NCBI RefSeq assembly: GCF_009834515.1
Contig: NZ_CP019426.1
Span: 3,399,501 to 3,463,500 of the forward strand
DNA: 64,000 bases
DNA from: Pseudomonas sp. R84
GTDB taxonomy: Bacteria; Pseudomonadota; Gammaproteobacteria; Pseudomonadales; Pseudomonadaceae
Direction of reading: 5' to 3'
Shown: positions 28,066 through 36,257 of the stretch, piece after piece
How positions within the stretch are numbered: the first letter of the stretch is position 1
Layout of the letters: each line of letters begins with the position of its first letter
Program-made: the position numbers and the translations under genes
The notes under the pieces: model-generated
Database searches by the model: none
Seen by the model: the letters and a program-made list of their open reading frames with translations, nothing else
Told to the model about the DNA's origin: nothing

Positions 28066-29007
28066 TCAACCGAGTTTTGGCGGCGGGCCACCGGGAGCCC
28101 ATTTTTCTTTGGCGCTGAACAGGAACAGCTGCGAGTTATCCGCCGACAGCGGCGCGCGACGGGCCTCCCAGGCGTCATCGTGCTTGTCCATGTCGGCGTC
28201 GTATTCGATGTGGCAGCCCAACGGACTGTTGAAGTACCAGAACCAGTTGGAGCCAAACAGGTGACGGCCCGGGCCCCAGAAACTGGTCCAGCCTTTTTGC
28301 TCGAATCGCGTCCCGGCCAGCAGCACTTCGGTGCCACTGCCCATGTGGAAGGTGAAGTGTTCGCAGCCTTTCATGTGCGGCGGGGTCTGGATCATGAACA
28401 GGCAATGGTGATCGTCAGAGCCTGCCGGGCGCATGAACGGCCCGGCGCCAATGAAGGTGTCGGTGGTGCGAAAACCCAGGCGCTCGGCGTAGAAAGCTTC
28501 TGCTTTCGCTGCGTCGGGCACGAAATACACCACGTGCGACAAAGTGCGCGGGAAAGCGCCCATATCGAGGGTAATGCCCGGCTGGTTAAGCGGCCGCTGT
28601 GGCGCATGGCCGGCGGCGTTGGTCAGGTCATCCGGTGCGCTGTACGGCTTGCGTACGCTGACCTGAAAAGCGATCGCGAACCCCATGTCGTCGACGCTGT
28701 GCAGCACGCCGTGCTGATCACGACGGACGCTACGATCACGGGCCAGTTCATCTTCGATGGCATCCAGATCGCTGATCGCGCCGACCCCGTAGACCGTCTC
28801 GCGAATCGACGGCGCCGGACCGATCGCCGCCGGCAAATCAGGATCGTCGGCTAGACGGATAATCACGGCGGTGCCGTCCAGCGCTTCGAAACGCCCGCCG
28901 TTGCTGTCAACGCCGACCGGCGCAAGGCCGTAGTCGCGCAGGCAATCGGTGCAGGCTCGAATGTCATCGACGCCAAAAATCAGGGCATCAAGGCCAATGA
29001 TGTTCAT
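28066..29007 (-). CDS. Type I extradiol ring-cleavage dioxygenase (VOC fold)
   Basis: 313 residues in two VOC halves. The C-terminal half carries the iron ligands His158 (TLSHVVYF), His217 (CEHFTFH) and Glu268 (CHIEYD), matching the His-His-Glu spacing of BphC-type enzymes. A candidate acid-base His (DDHH, 200-201) and Tyr258 are also present. It should open a catechol-like ring beside a hydroxyl. The gene starts 144 bp from a double LysR box and is divergent from that LysR gene. The activity class is well supported; the ring substrate is unknown. Confidence 0.88.
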   Translation of the reverse strand: MNIIGLDALIFGVDDIRACTDCLRDYGLAPVGVDSNGGRFEALDGTAVIIRLADDPDLPAAIGPAPSIRETVYGVGAISDLDAIEDELARDRSVRRDQHGVLHSVDDMGFAIAFQVSVRKPYSAPDDLTNAAGHAPQRPLNQPGITLDMGAFPRTLSHVVYFVPDAAKAEAFYAERLGFRTTDTFIGAGPFMRPAGSDDHHCLFMIQTPPHMKGCEHFTFHMGSGTEVLLAGTRFEQKGWTSFWGPGRHLFGSNWFWYFNSPLGCHIEYDADMDKHDDAWEARRAPLSADNSQLFLFSAKEKWAPGGPPPKLG

Positions 29008-29151
29008 GGCTTACCACTCCATTGAAATTATGATCCGGTGACGGTCGCCATGGACGCCTTGCAGCGCGCCAAGCCTGACTGGAAACCGGTGGTGGTGTCG
29101 GCAGCAGGGCCGACTGCGGCGAAGATTGGCGCAAGGGTTGGCAGCTGACTA

Positions 29152-29188
29152 ATCGCGAGTCGGGATGCGACCTATCGGCAAACGCGAT
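29152..29188 (-). promoter_or_regulatory. Double LysR operator between extradiol dioxygenase and lysR
   Basis: ATC-N9-GAT boxes at 29152-29166 and 29174-29188 again start 22 bp apart. 17 of 20 bases around the first box and most of the second are identical to the site at 27644. In the dioxygenase direction the near box reads ATCCCGACTCGCGAT then TAGTC. The site can serve the minus-strand dioxygenase operon and the plus-strand lysR (starts 77 bp to the right). Confidence 0.75.
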
Positions 29189-29264
29189 ACCTGCGACGAA
29201 GGTTGACGCGCCGATGGATTCGTTCGAATGTATTGCGAAAATAAATACAAGAACGGACCTGCCC

Positions 29265-30227
29265 ATGCGTTTCAACCATCTGGATCTGAACCTGCTGGTC
29301 GCGCTCGATGTGTTGCTCGAAGAGCAGAACATCACCCGCGCTGCCGAACGCCTGCACATGACCCAATCCGCCACCAGCGGCGTGCTCGCGCGTTTGCGCA
29401 CCTACTTCGAGGATGAGTTGCTGGTCCAGGTCGGACGCAAGATGCAGCCCACGCCTTACGCCACGGAACTGGCCAGACCGGTGCGAGAAGTCCTGCTGAC
29501 GATCCAGTCTTCAATCACTGCCAAACCGGTGTTCGACCCGGCCACCAGCAAACGTCATTTTCGCTTGGTGACCTCGGACTATCTGATCAGCGTGCTGTTC
29601 GCCCAAGTGATCCAGAACATTCATCAGCAAGCGCCCAACATCACTTTCGAAATGCTTGGCCCCAGCGACAATTCCGGCGAGTTGCTGGTACGTGGCGAGG
29701 TCGATCTGATGATTGTTCCCGAGCGTTACATCATTGAAGGCCACCCTTCGCGCCTGCTGTTCGAGGAAGAACACGTGTGCGTGGTGTGGCAAGGCAATAC
29801 GCAAGTCGGCGACACCCTGACCCTTGAGCAGTACATGGAGATGGGCCATGTCTCGGTGGGCTTCGGCCGTACCCGGCACATGAGCGTCGAAGAATGGTTC
29901 ATGAATCAATACGGCTTCAATCGGCGCATTGAAGTGATCACCAGCGACTTCAATACCCTGCCGCAACTGATTGTCGGCACGCAGCGCATCGCCACGATGC
30001 ACCAGCGTCTGGCGAACCTCTACGCGCACTATCTGCCGCTGCGCATCCTGCCGCCGCCGGTGAAAATTCCAGTCATGCGCGAGTACATGTTGTGGCACCG
30101 CAGCGTTGATGGCGACCCGATGCACCGCTGGCTGCGCGAACGCATCAGCGAATCCATCCAGCATCTGCAACACGTGCCCATCGTATCTCGCGATACCTCG
30201 TATCCGCCGTCACGATTGGCCAATTAG
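29265..30227 (+). CDS. LysR-family regulator of the aromatic cluster (NodD/LinR-like branch)
   Basis: 320 residues from the ATG at 29265 (MRFNHLDLNLLVALDVLLEE). The HTH is EQNITRAAERLHMTQSATSGVLARLR. The opening HLDLNLL and the second-domain phrase LPQLIVGTQRIATMHQRLA are typical of the NodD/NahR/LinR group, whose known operator core is ATC-N9-GAT. It is divergent from the dioxygenase gene, and its own 3' end carries the operator for the next gene (30180-30216). It shares layout with the second LysR at 33421-34356. Confidence 0.92.
   Translation: MRFNHLDLNLLVALDVLLEEQNITRAAERLHMTQSATSGVLARLRTYFEDELLVQVGRKMQPTPYATELARPVREVLLTIQSSITAKPVFDPATSKRHFRLVTSDYLISVLFAQVIQNIHQQAPNITFEMLGPSDNSGELLVRGEVDLMIVPERYIIEGHPSRLLFEEEHVCVVWQGNTQVGDTLTLEQYMEMGHVSVGFGRTRHMSVEEWFMNQYGFNRRIEVITSDFNTLPQLIVGTQRIATMHQRLANLYAHYLPLRILPPPVKIPVMREYMLWHRSVDGDPMHRWLRERISESIQHLQHVPIVSRDTSYPPSRLAN
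30180..30216 (+). promoter_or_regulatory. Double LysR operator upstream of the alpha/beta-hydrolase, overlapping lysR coding end
   Basis: Boxes at 30180-30194 (ATCGTATCTCGCGAT then ACC) and 30202-30216 (ATCCGCCGTCACGAT then TGGCC) start 22 bp apart. This is the same order and spacing as the minus-strand sites read in their gene direction. The second box is 70 bp before the hydrolase ATG. Both lie within the last codons of the lysR gene. Confidence 0.7.
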
Positions 30228-30286
30228 CCGGGTGATCCTTAACGTGCCTTGGGAATGCCAAGGCAACCATAAGGACAACAATAATC

Positions 30287-31444
30287 ATGTTTCGCTATTT
30301 CCCGACCAACTACGTTTGGAATCTCTCTGTCGACCTGGCCATTGAAATGGGCGCCCGCATGGGTGAAATCGAAGAGATGTGCGCCCCACTGCAAGAGGCG
30401 GCCAAGCAGCCGGACGCGGCCGGCACCCGCGCCTTTCGCGAAACCTGGGCGAAAATGGCTGACAAGCTCTGCGGTCTGGCCGAGGAAGACGAAGGCAATG
30501 GCCGGATGCTCTCGGCTGGCGAAAAATACAACCGCGCCGCCACTTACTATCTGACCTGCGAGCGCCTGCAGGCCCACGGCGCGCCGGGCCGTACCGAGCT
30601 CTATCAACGCTTCCTGCAAACCTTCAAGCGCGGCATCGAACTGTCGCGTGAAAACTGTGAACGGGTAGAAATCCCCTACGAGGGCAAACATCTTTCCGGC
30701 TTGCTGGTGCGCGCCGAAGGCGTCGAGGGTCCGGCGCCGATACTGGTGCAGGTCAACGGTCTGGACTCGACCAAAGAAATGAAATACCGCGTGGGCCTGC
30801 CAGCCTGGCTGGCGAAACGCGGCATCTCTTCGCTGATCATCGACCAGCCCGGCACTGGCGAAGCGCTGCGCCTGCATGGCCTGACCGCACGATTCGACAG
30901 TGAACACTGGGCCAGTCGCGTGGTGGATTGGCTGGAAACCCGAAGCGATGTTGATGCCAAACGTATCGGCCTCGAAGGTGTCTCGTTGGGCGGTTATTAC
31001 TGCCCGCGCGCGGTTGCCTTCGAACCACGCTTCGCCTGCGGCGTCGTCTGGGGCGCCAACCACGACTGGCGTGATGTGCAAAAGCGTCGATTGGAAAAAG
31101 AAGGCAGCTTCCCGGTGCCGCATTACTGGGCGCATGTCTGCTGGGTGTGGGGCGCCAAGGACGTCGAAGAATTCATGACCATCGCCGAAAACGTCCACCT
31201 CGATGGCGTGCTCGACCGGATCAAGGTGCCGTTCCTGGTGACCCATGGTGAACAGGATTCGCAGATTCCGTTGAAGTGGGCGCATCGCACCTACGAACAA
31301 CTGGTCAACAGTCCCAAATGTGAACTGAAAGTCTTCACCGAACGTGAAGGTGGCGTGCAGCATTCGAGCTTCGACAACAGCATCAATGCCGGGCATTACA
31401 TTGCTGACTGGATCGCCGAAACTCTGGGCGGCCGTACCGCCTGA
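30287..31444 (+). CDS. Alpha/beta-hydrolase of the 2,6-dihydroxypseudooxynicotine hydrolase type
   Basis: 385 residues behind AAGGAC. A helical N-terminal domain (about 1-130) precedes the hydrolase core. The nucleophile elbow is GVSLGGYY, the acid probably lies in THGEQDSQIP, and the base in VQHSSFDN. The long N-terminal domain is the hallmark of this group, which hydrolyses C-C bonds of acylated phenols and related polyketides. In this cluster it could remove a side chain from the ring or act on the ring-fission product. It has its own operator and ends in a strong terminator. Confidence 0.82.
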   Translation: MFRYFPTNYVWNLSVDLAIEMGARMGEIEEMCAPLQEAAKQPDAAGTRAFRETWAKMADKLCGLAEEDEGNGRMLSAGEKYNRAATYYLTCERLQAHGAPGRTELYQRFLQTFKRGIELSRENCERVEIPYEGKHLSGLLVRAEGVEGPAPILVQVNGLDSTKEMKYRVGLPAWLAKRGISSLIIDQPGTGEALRLHGLTARFDSEHWASRVVDWLETRSDVDAKRIGLEGVSLGGYYCPRAVAFEPRFACGVVWGANHDWRDVQKRRLEKEGSFPVPHYWAHVCWVWGAKDVEEFMTIAENVHLDGVLDRIKVPFLVTHGEQDSQIPLKWAHRTYEQLVNSPKCELKVFTEREGGVQHSSFDNSINAGHYIADWIAETLGGRTA

Positions 31445-31465
31445 TCACTGAAAAACACGCACAAA

Positions 31466-31501
31466 AAAACGCCGGACAATCTCTCGATTGTCCGGCGTTT
31501 T
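31466..31501. terminator. Strong hairpin terminator after the alpha/beta-hydrolase
   Basis: AAAACGCCGGACAAT (31466-31480) and ATTGTCCGGCGTTTT (31487-31501) are perfect 15-bp inverted repeats with a six-base loop and flanking A and T runs, so it can act in both directions. It separates the hydrolase from the amidohydrolase gene. Confidence 0.92.
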
Positions 31502-31628
31502 CGTTGGTGGCTTCAGCCCGGCGCAGCTATTGACGCAATCAATGCGCAGCCATCGATGCAATCTGCTGGTCGTCCCCTCGCCTGCTCTCTAGCCTCTCTT
31601 TGCATAACAATCACATAGCGAAGACGCC

Positions 31629-32978
31629 ATGACTGCCCTGCACCTGAAATGCCAGACCCTGTTTGACGGCAGCGGACTGCAAACCCGCCAGCAACAGACA
31701 TTGATCGTCGAAAACGGCCTGCTCAGTTACGTCGGGCCCACCGCGCTGGCCCCCGCTCCCCAGCCAGGCGATACACAGGTGGATGCGGGGGATGATTTCG
31801 TGATGCCGGGGCTGGTGGACGTGCACACGCATCTGGCCTTCGGCAACGCGCAAAGCGAAGAAGACATTGATCTGTGGACCAGCGACGAATTTCGCGCGTT
31901 GCGCGGGATGTTCTTCGCACAACACGTGCTGGCCGCCGGCGTCACCAGCATGGTCTGCCCCGGCGACAGCGGCCAGCTCAGCATCGCCGTGCGCAACGCG
32001 GTGACCGCTGGTTTATTTGAAGGTCCGAGGATCGCGGCGAGCAGCCGCGTCATCACCAATCGCCAAAGTCTCAATGACTGGTTCCCGAGTCGGGTCGGCG
32101 CTCCTGAATACTTCACCGCGCAGTTGGTCACCAGCCGTAGCGACGCCGTCGCGGAGATCCGCAAGCAGGCCAAGGACGGCGTTGATCTGATCAAGATTGC
32201 CATGGACGGCACGCACCGCCGTCCCAACGGCGAAATCATTGCGGCCTTCACCGCCGACGAGACTTTCGAAATGGTCGAGGAAGCACACCGTCTGGGCTGC
32301 AAGGTCGCCACCCATGCCTACGGTCGCGAAGCCGTGATGTACGCGGCGCGCGCCGGCGTTGATCTGGTTTTCCACGCCTTTTACATGGACGACGCGTGCA
32401 TCGAGGCGCTGCTTGAAGCCGGCAGCATCCTTGCCCCGACCATGACATTCCCGCAAAACACCGTGGATTTCTGCCAGCCCCATGATCCGGCGATCAGCAC
32501 CGGTTATGCCGGTTATTGTGCTCGCACATTGGAGGTCGGTTCGGCGGTACTCAAACGCGCCAAAGCGGCGGGTGTTCCGTTCGCCTGCGGCAGTGACAGC
32601 GGTTTTGCGGTGACGCCCTACGGCGAATGGCACGCCCGTGAACTGGAACTGCTGGTGACCCGGCTCGGATTCACCCCGGCCGAAGCGTTATACGCCGCGA
32701 CCGCTGTCGGTGCGCGCTGCATGCCGCGCGGCGAAACCCTTGGCTCGCTGCAAGTGGGCAAGCAGGCCGACTTCCTCGTGCTCGACGGTTCACCGCTGAA
32801 CGACATTCGCATCCTTCAGGATCGTTCGCGCCTGAAGGCCGTTTACAAGGCCGGCCAACCGGTGCGCATGGATCGCAGCCCCTACAACCCCAAGCAAGTG
32901 TCCGATTTCAACTCGCTGAAATGGACCGATCTTTACACCCGCGACCGCGTGGCCCAACTGGGCAAGTGGGCCGTATGA
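31629..32978 (+). CDS. Amidohydrolase-superfamily metal hydrolase
   Basis: 449 residues. Metal motifs are GLVDVHTH near residue 60, DLIKIAMDG (possible carboxylated Lys), VATHAYGREA, and the late GSDSG. LGSLQVGKQADFLVLDGSPL is the usual C-terminal phrase of the imidazolonepropionase/prolidase-like group. It overlaps the downstream HbpS-like gene region by a few bases. The role in the catabolic cluster could be hydrolysis of an amide or a lactone; it is not specified by sequence. Confidence 0.85.
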   Translation: MTALHLKCQTLFDGSGLQTRQQQTLIVENGLLSYVGPTALAPAPQPGDTQVDAGDDFVMPGLVDVHTHLAFGNAQSEEDIDLWTSDEFRALRGMFFAQHVLAAGVTSMVCPGDSGQLSIAVRNAVTAGLFEGPRIAASSRVITNRQSLNDWFPSRVGAPEYFTAQLVTSRSDAVAEIRKQAKDGVDLIKIAMDGTHRRPNGEIIAAFTADETFEMVEEAHRLGCKVATHAYGREAVMYAARAGVDLVFHAFYMDDACIEALLEAGSILAPTMTFPQNTVDFCQPHDPAISTGYAGYCARTLEVGSAVLKRAKAAGVPFACGSDSGFAVTPYGEWHARELELLVTRLGFTPAEALYAATAVGARCMPRGETLGSLQVGKQADFLVLDGSPLNDIRILQDRSRLKAVYKAGQPVRMDRSPYNPKQVSDFNSLKWTDLYTRDRVAQLGKWAV

Positions 32979-32989
32979 GGACAGATGCC

Positions 32990-33436
32990 ATGCAACGACT
33001 TGATTTACTGACTGCGACGAACATGGCCAGCGATGCCATCCGCATCGCTCGGGAAACCGGGATCAAACCGCTTGGCGTTGCCGTACTGGATGCCGCCGCC
33101 CATCCGTTGGCGATCTTGCGCGACGAAGACGCCACTTTCCTGCGCACGCAAATCGCCACCGGCAAGGCACGCGGTTGCCTGGGCATGGGTTTTGGCGGAC
33201 GTGAACTGGCGCGGCGCGCACAAGCCATGCCGGCGTTTTTCGATGCGATCAACAGTTTGACCGGCGGCGAGGTGATTCCCGTGGCGGGCGGCGTGCTGAT
33301 TCGAAATGCCGATGGCGTGGTGCTCGGGGCCATCGGCATCAGTGGCGATACCTCGGACAACGACGAACGCTGCGCATTGCTGGCCATCGCCAAAGCCGGA
33401 TTGGTCGCCGACAGCGGCGATCAGACAGAGGGTTGA
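32990..33436 (+). CDS. GlcG/HbpS-family small protein
   Basis: 148 residues. The ATG at 32990 has GAGGACAG ten bases upstream; another ATG at 32975 overlaps the amidohydrolase stop (ATGA) and would add five residues. The family core is visible in PLGVAVLDAAAHPLAILRDEDATFLRTQIATGKARGCL and GGVLIRNADGVVLGAIGISGDTSDNDE. Members bind haem or small molecules or accompany dehydrogenases. Its 3' end overlaps the convergent LysR gene by 16 bp. Confidence 0.83.
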   Translation: MQRLDLLTATNMASDAIRIARETGIKPLGVAVLDAAAHPLAILRDEDATFLRTQIATGKARGCLGMGFGGRELARRAQAMPAFFDAINSLTGGEVIPVAGGVLIRNADGVVLGAIGISGDTSDNDERCALLAIAKAGLVADSGDQTEG

Positions 33437-34356
33437 TCGAGTAACGCAGCCTGTTCCAGGAGCAGGCCGCGAAACCACTGCATGGCCGGGTCATGTTCTT
33501 GATAGGGATGCCATTGCAAGACTTGAACGGCCTCGGAAAACGCCAGCGGTGCCGGGTGAATGCGCAACGGATAACGCTGGACGAAGCGCTGCGCCTGTCG
33601 TTGAAACACCGTGGCAATGCGCGCGGTACCCACAATGAATTGCGGCATCAGCACAAAGCTTTCAACGGTCACCGCCACTCGCCGCTCAATGCCGAGTTCA
33701 TGCAGGTGCACGGCATCCATTGCCAGGTTTTGCCCGTTGGCAAATTCGCGCACCACGTGCGCCTCGCCGCAAAAGTCGGCCAGGCTCAGCTGCTCGGCAA
33801 ACTGTGGTTGTTGCGCGCAGACGATACAACAGAGCTGGTCAGTCATGAGCCGCACATGGGGATAGGCCGGATTCAGCCGTCGTTGCGGCACGATCACGCA
33901 ATCACTGCGCCGATAATCCAGCGCTTCGCTGACGACATCGCCGTCGCGTGGAACAGGCATGTCGCGCAGGCTCAAGCGAATACCCGGAGCGATACGCGCC
34001 AAAACACGGCTGACCGCTGGGAGCAGCACATCGGCGACGTAATCGGAGGCTACCAGAGTGATGTGCCGATCGCAGTTCGCCGGGTCAAAATTCAGCGGCG
34101 CGTCGACGATCTCCCGGGTCAGTGCCAACGCCGCACGTACTTTGGGCAGCAACGTCTGCCCCAACGCGGTGGGTTCCAGGCGTCGGCCCACTTGCACGAG
34201 TAACGGGTCATTGAAATGCTCACGCAAGCGACCCAATGCCGAACTGGCCGCTGACTGTCCCAGACACAGACGCTCGGCCGCCCGGCTGACGCTGCATTCG
34301 CTCAGCAAAGCGTCCAGCGCAACCAAGAGATTAAGGTCGAGGCGTCGATATCGCAT
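33421..34356 (-). CDS. Second LysR-family regulator of the aromatic cluster
   Basis: 311 residues. It begins MRYRRLDLNLLVALDALLSE, closely parallel to the LysR at 29265, with HTH SVSRAAERLCLGQSAASSALGRLR and the same late phrase PQFIVGTARIATVFQRQA. It bounds the cluster on the right. Its upstream region carries the fourth double ATC-N9-GAT operator, 99 bp from its start. It could be autoregulated or controlled by the first LysR. Confidence 0.92.
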   Translation of the reverse strand: MRYRRLDLNLLVALDALLSECSVSRAAERLCLGQSAASSALGRLREHFNDPLLVQVGRRLEPTALGQTLLPKVRAALALTREIVDAPLNFDPANCDRHITLVASDYVADVLLPAVSRVLARIAPGIRLSLRDMPVPRDGDVVSEALDYRRSDCVIVPQRRLNPAYPHVRLMTDQLCCIVCAQQPQFAEQLSLADFCGEAHVVREFANGQNLAMDAVHLHELGIERRVAVTVESFVLMPQFIVGTARIATVFQRQAQRFVQRYPLRIHPAPLAFSEAVQVLQWHPYQEHDPAMQWFRGLLLEQAALLDQPSV

Positions 34357-34788
34357 GTGGGTTCCGCTGAAGGTGATGATGACGTCTTTGCGCCCGGTTT
34401 GCGGGCAGGATCAAAAACGAATCATGACCTTAGCGAGCTGTGTAGCAATGCGCCAATCGCGTGTTTGGTTAGAAGGTATCGTTTACGCAGATACCAAGCG
34501 CCACTGGGCGTGAATTAGTTACTCAAGGGAAGCCACTAATAGAAAGGTCAACACGCACCATCGAGGATCCAGCAGGTAAGCGAAAGCCCTGCGATCACTT
34601 TTGATCGAGAGCAACTTATAGGTTGCTCGAAAATCGATGCTCGTGGATGACGGTAGTCGGCCAGAAGCAACCGCTCGGGAATGGGGTCTTTTGACCAGAC
34701 GCTCACGCACCCGAACGGTTGCATGGGCTGATAGAGAAATCTGCTTTAACGCCTCCACCCTCTGCAGAGGGCCGACACTTTGATGAAC
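34357..34788. other. Intergenic region upstream of the second lysR
   Basis: 432 bp between the second LysR gene and the small membrane-protein gene, both on the minus strand. It contains the operator at 34456-34495. A 79-codon frame at 34519-34758 (minus) has no ribosome site or recognised motif and is not accepted as a gene. Nothing else is recognised. Confidence 0.5.
34456..34495 (-). promoter_or_regulatory. Fourth double LysR operator, upstream of the second lysR
   Basis: The far box is a perfect dyad: GGTATC (34475-34480), nine bases, GATACC (34490-34495). The near box, 22 bp away, is ATC-N9-GTT on the plus strand (34456-34470), one base off the core. Read toward the gene it gives CACGCGATTGGCG, similar to the other near boxes. 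The spacing matches the sites at 27644, 29152 and 30180. Confidence 0.72.
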
Positions 34789-35217
34789 TCATTCACTGAG
34801 CATGTCGCCAGTTTGACGTCTTTTTCTTACACAATTGATCGTCAAAAGCACACCGGCTGCAATGCCTTGTGTTCCGCACATAAGCCAGATTAGGCCTATG
34901 TGAAAAAGGACCCAGGCACTCAAACCTAGAATCAGTGTTAACAAAACCCCAAGTAAAAGTAGTGGCAGGTGTTGCACGGAGGGGCTGTCCTCCAGCGAGT
35001 CGGAAAAAATGCTCCAGCATGCCCATTGCGAAAACAGCGACACCAGAAGCCACAACATGATCACGCCCCAACCTGAAAAGGATTGTGAGGTGAACAGGTT
35101 GATCGTCGAGGTGATGGTGATCCAAAGAGTGAAGACGAATGTAGTGCTTGAAGGTACGGTATAGGCTGGAAGGGCAATGGCTATCTGAATCAACTTGAGT
35201 GTTTGCAATCGAGTCAT
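34789..35217 (-). CDS. Small hypothetical membrane protein
   Basis: 142 residues with four hydrophobic stretches: about 12-32 (IALPAYTVPSSTTFVFTLW), 50-70 (GVIMLWLLVSLFSQWACWSIF), 82-105 and 105-128, ending in a charged tail RKRRQTGDMLSE. An overlapping frame of the same length lacks hydrophobic periodicity and was rejected. No family is recognised. It is the first gene of the accessory stretch to the right of the catabolic cluster. Confidence 0.6.
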   Translation of the reverse strand: MTRLQTLKLIQIAIALPAYTVPSSTTFVFTLWITITSTINLFTSQSFSGWGVIMLWLLVSLFSQWACWSIFSDSLEDSPSVQHLPLLLLGVLLTLILGLSAWVLFHIGLIWLMCGTQGIAAGVLLTINCVRKRRQTGDMLSE

Positions 35218-35313
35218 TCATACGCTCCCTGCGAGTTGAATTTTACCGCGCCCTATGGACTCTTCAGTGACTATAGATCAGGAGTTCTTTGAGGGGAGTA
35301 TGCTGACGGTCAG

Positions 35314-35362
35314 CTCTTGGCCGATTGCTGTCTTTGGGAAGGTCCGCAGTCGACCCATAGCT
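35314..35362 (+). repeat. Intergenic direct repeat, left copy
   Basis: The copy contains TTGGCCGATTGCTG followed, after a variable stretch, by AAGG, CCGCA, TCG and CCCATAGCT. The right copy at 41586-41633 has the same blocks in the same order and orientation. A more diverged relative (GCTTCTGGCCGTTTTC) lies at about 35945. The two good copies bracket the accessory region. Confidence 0.7.
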
Positions 35363-35366
35363 GTCA

Positions 35367-35888
35367 TTAAATTGAGGTAACGAAGCGGGTTTCGAGGCCT
35401 ACACTTACTGGCGGTAGCGCATTAATCAATACGACGGCATCGTCGCCCTGGTTAAGGTAGATCAACGAGTCACCGGTCTCGAACGTAACTCTGAATCCGG
35501 CCAGCCAAGGCTCTTGTCCGTTGAAAGAGTCAAGAATTCCCTCAACTGCGCAAATTTTTGTGTTCTCAAGGTGGGTTGCTGACAGATCCGCAAGCAGGTT
35601 TTCCCTCTTCCAGGAGCAGGTCACGTTTGGCTCTATCTCGAAGGGAGTCGGCGTATCAGAAGGAAACAAGTCCGCACCAACTCTCTCGCCATCACTCAAG
35701 AGATACATGGATAGAACTTCTCCTTCGCCAAAACGCCACTCTAGAGAACCTGTGTCTCCCAGATCTTTCTCGTCGTTGAAATAGTACTGGTCGTGCATCA
35801 GCACGCTCAGCCGTTTTCCCAAAAGCGAACGTGCGTTTTGCAGGTCTAGGACAGCTCTTGTAGGGGATGGGGAGTGTCGGCTAGACAT
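35367..35888 (-). CDS. Hypothetical protein
   Basis: 173 residues from the ATG at 35888 (GAG six bases upstream; another ATG is two codons earlier). It is acidic, without signal peptide or membrane segment. Readable stretches include MHDQYYFNDEKDLGDTGSLEWRFGEGEVLSMYLLSDGERVGAD and GFRVTFETGDSLIYLNQGDDAVVLI. No family is recognised. The composition and small size are like immunity or accessory proteins of islands, but that is only an impression. Confidence 0.55.
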   Translation of the reverse strand: MSSRHSPSPTRAVLDLQNARSLLGKRLSVLMHDQYYFNDEKDLGDTGSLEWRFGEGEVLSMYLLSDGERVGADLFPSDTPTPFEIEPNVTCSWKRENLLADLSATHLENTKICAVEGILDSFNGQEPWLAGFRVTFETGDSLIYLNQGDDAVVLINALPPVSVGLETRFVTSI

Positions 35889-36257
35889 CGGCATCTCATA
35901 TAGGATGGAAGAGAGGCAGATACTACACAAACGCTATTACGTCCGCTTCTGGCCGTTTTCTACCCGTCGCGAGAGGCAGAAAGCGGCCAAAAGCCGCCAC
36001 TCCATTCCTTACTCGACGATGTACACCATGCTAGCTCAACGATCCATCGTGTATCGGCGCACCACGATGCCCCTTCCAGTTCAGGATTGCCTCTAGCTGA
36101 GCGCACAATCCATCTTGAATCTGGTGGGGGGTTATGGAGCGCTTACAAAGCAACCAAGTGATGATGGCCATAGCGCGAACAGGCTTGTGCCCTCCGCTCT
36201 CGTTCGTGAGTTTACGAAGGACCTACCGAAAGCACATGCCCGATACGCTCCGCTTAG
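35889..36257. other. Intergenic region with diverged repeat copy
   Basis: 369 bp. Near 35940-35995 is a diverged relative of the flanking repeats with an internal inverted pair (GGCCGTTTTCT ... AGAAAGCGGCC). No open frame with a ribosome site or a known RNA was recognised. Confidence 0.45.

Noticed and set aside
31535..31570. CAATC/GATG motifs before the amidohydrolase gene considered as a fifth LysR operator
   Set aside because: No ATC-N9-GAT box with a second box at 22-bp spacing is present, so it does not fit the pattern of the other four.
34519..34758. 79-codon minus-strand frame between the second lysR and the membrane protein
   Set aside because: No ribosome site or family; composition not convincing.
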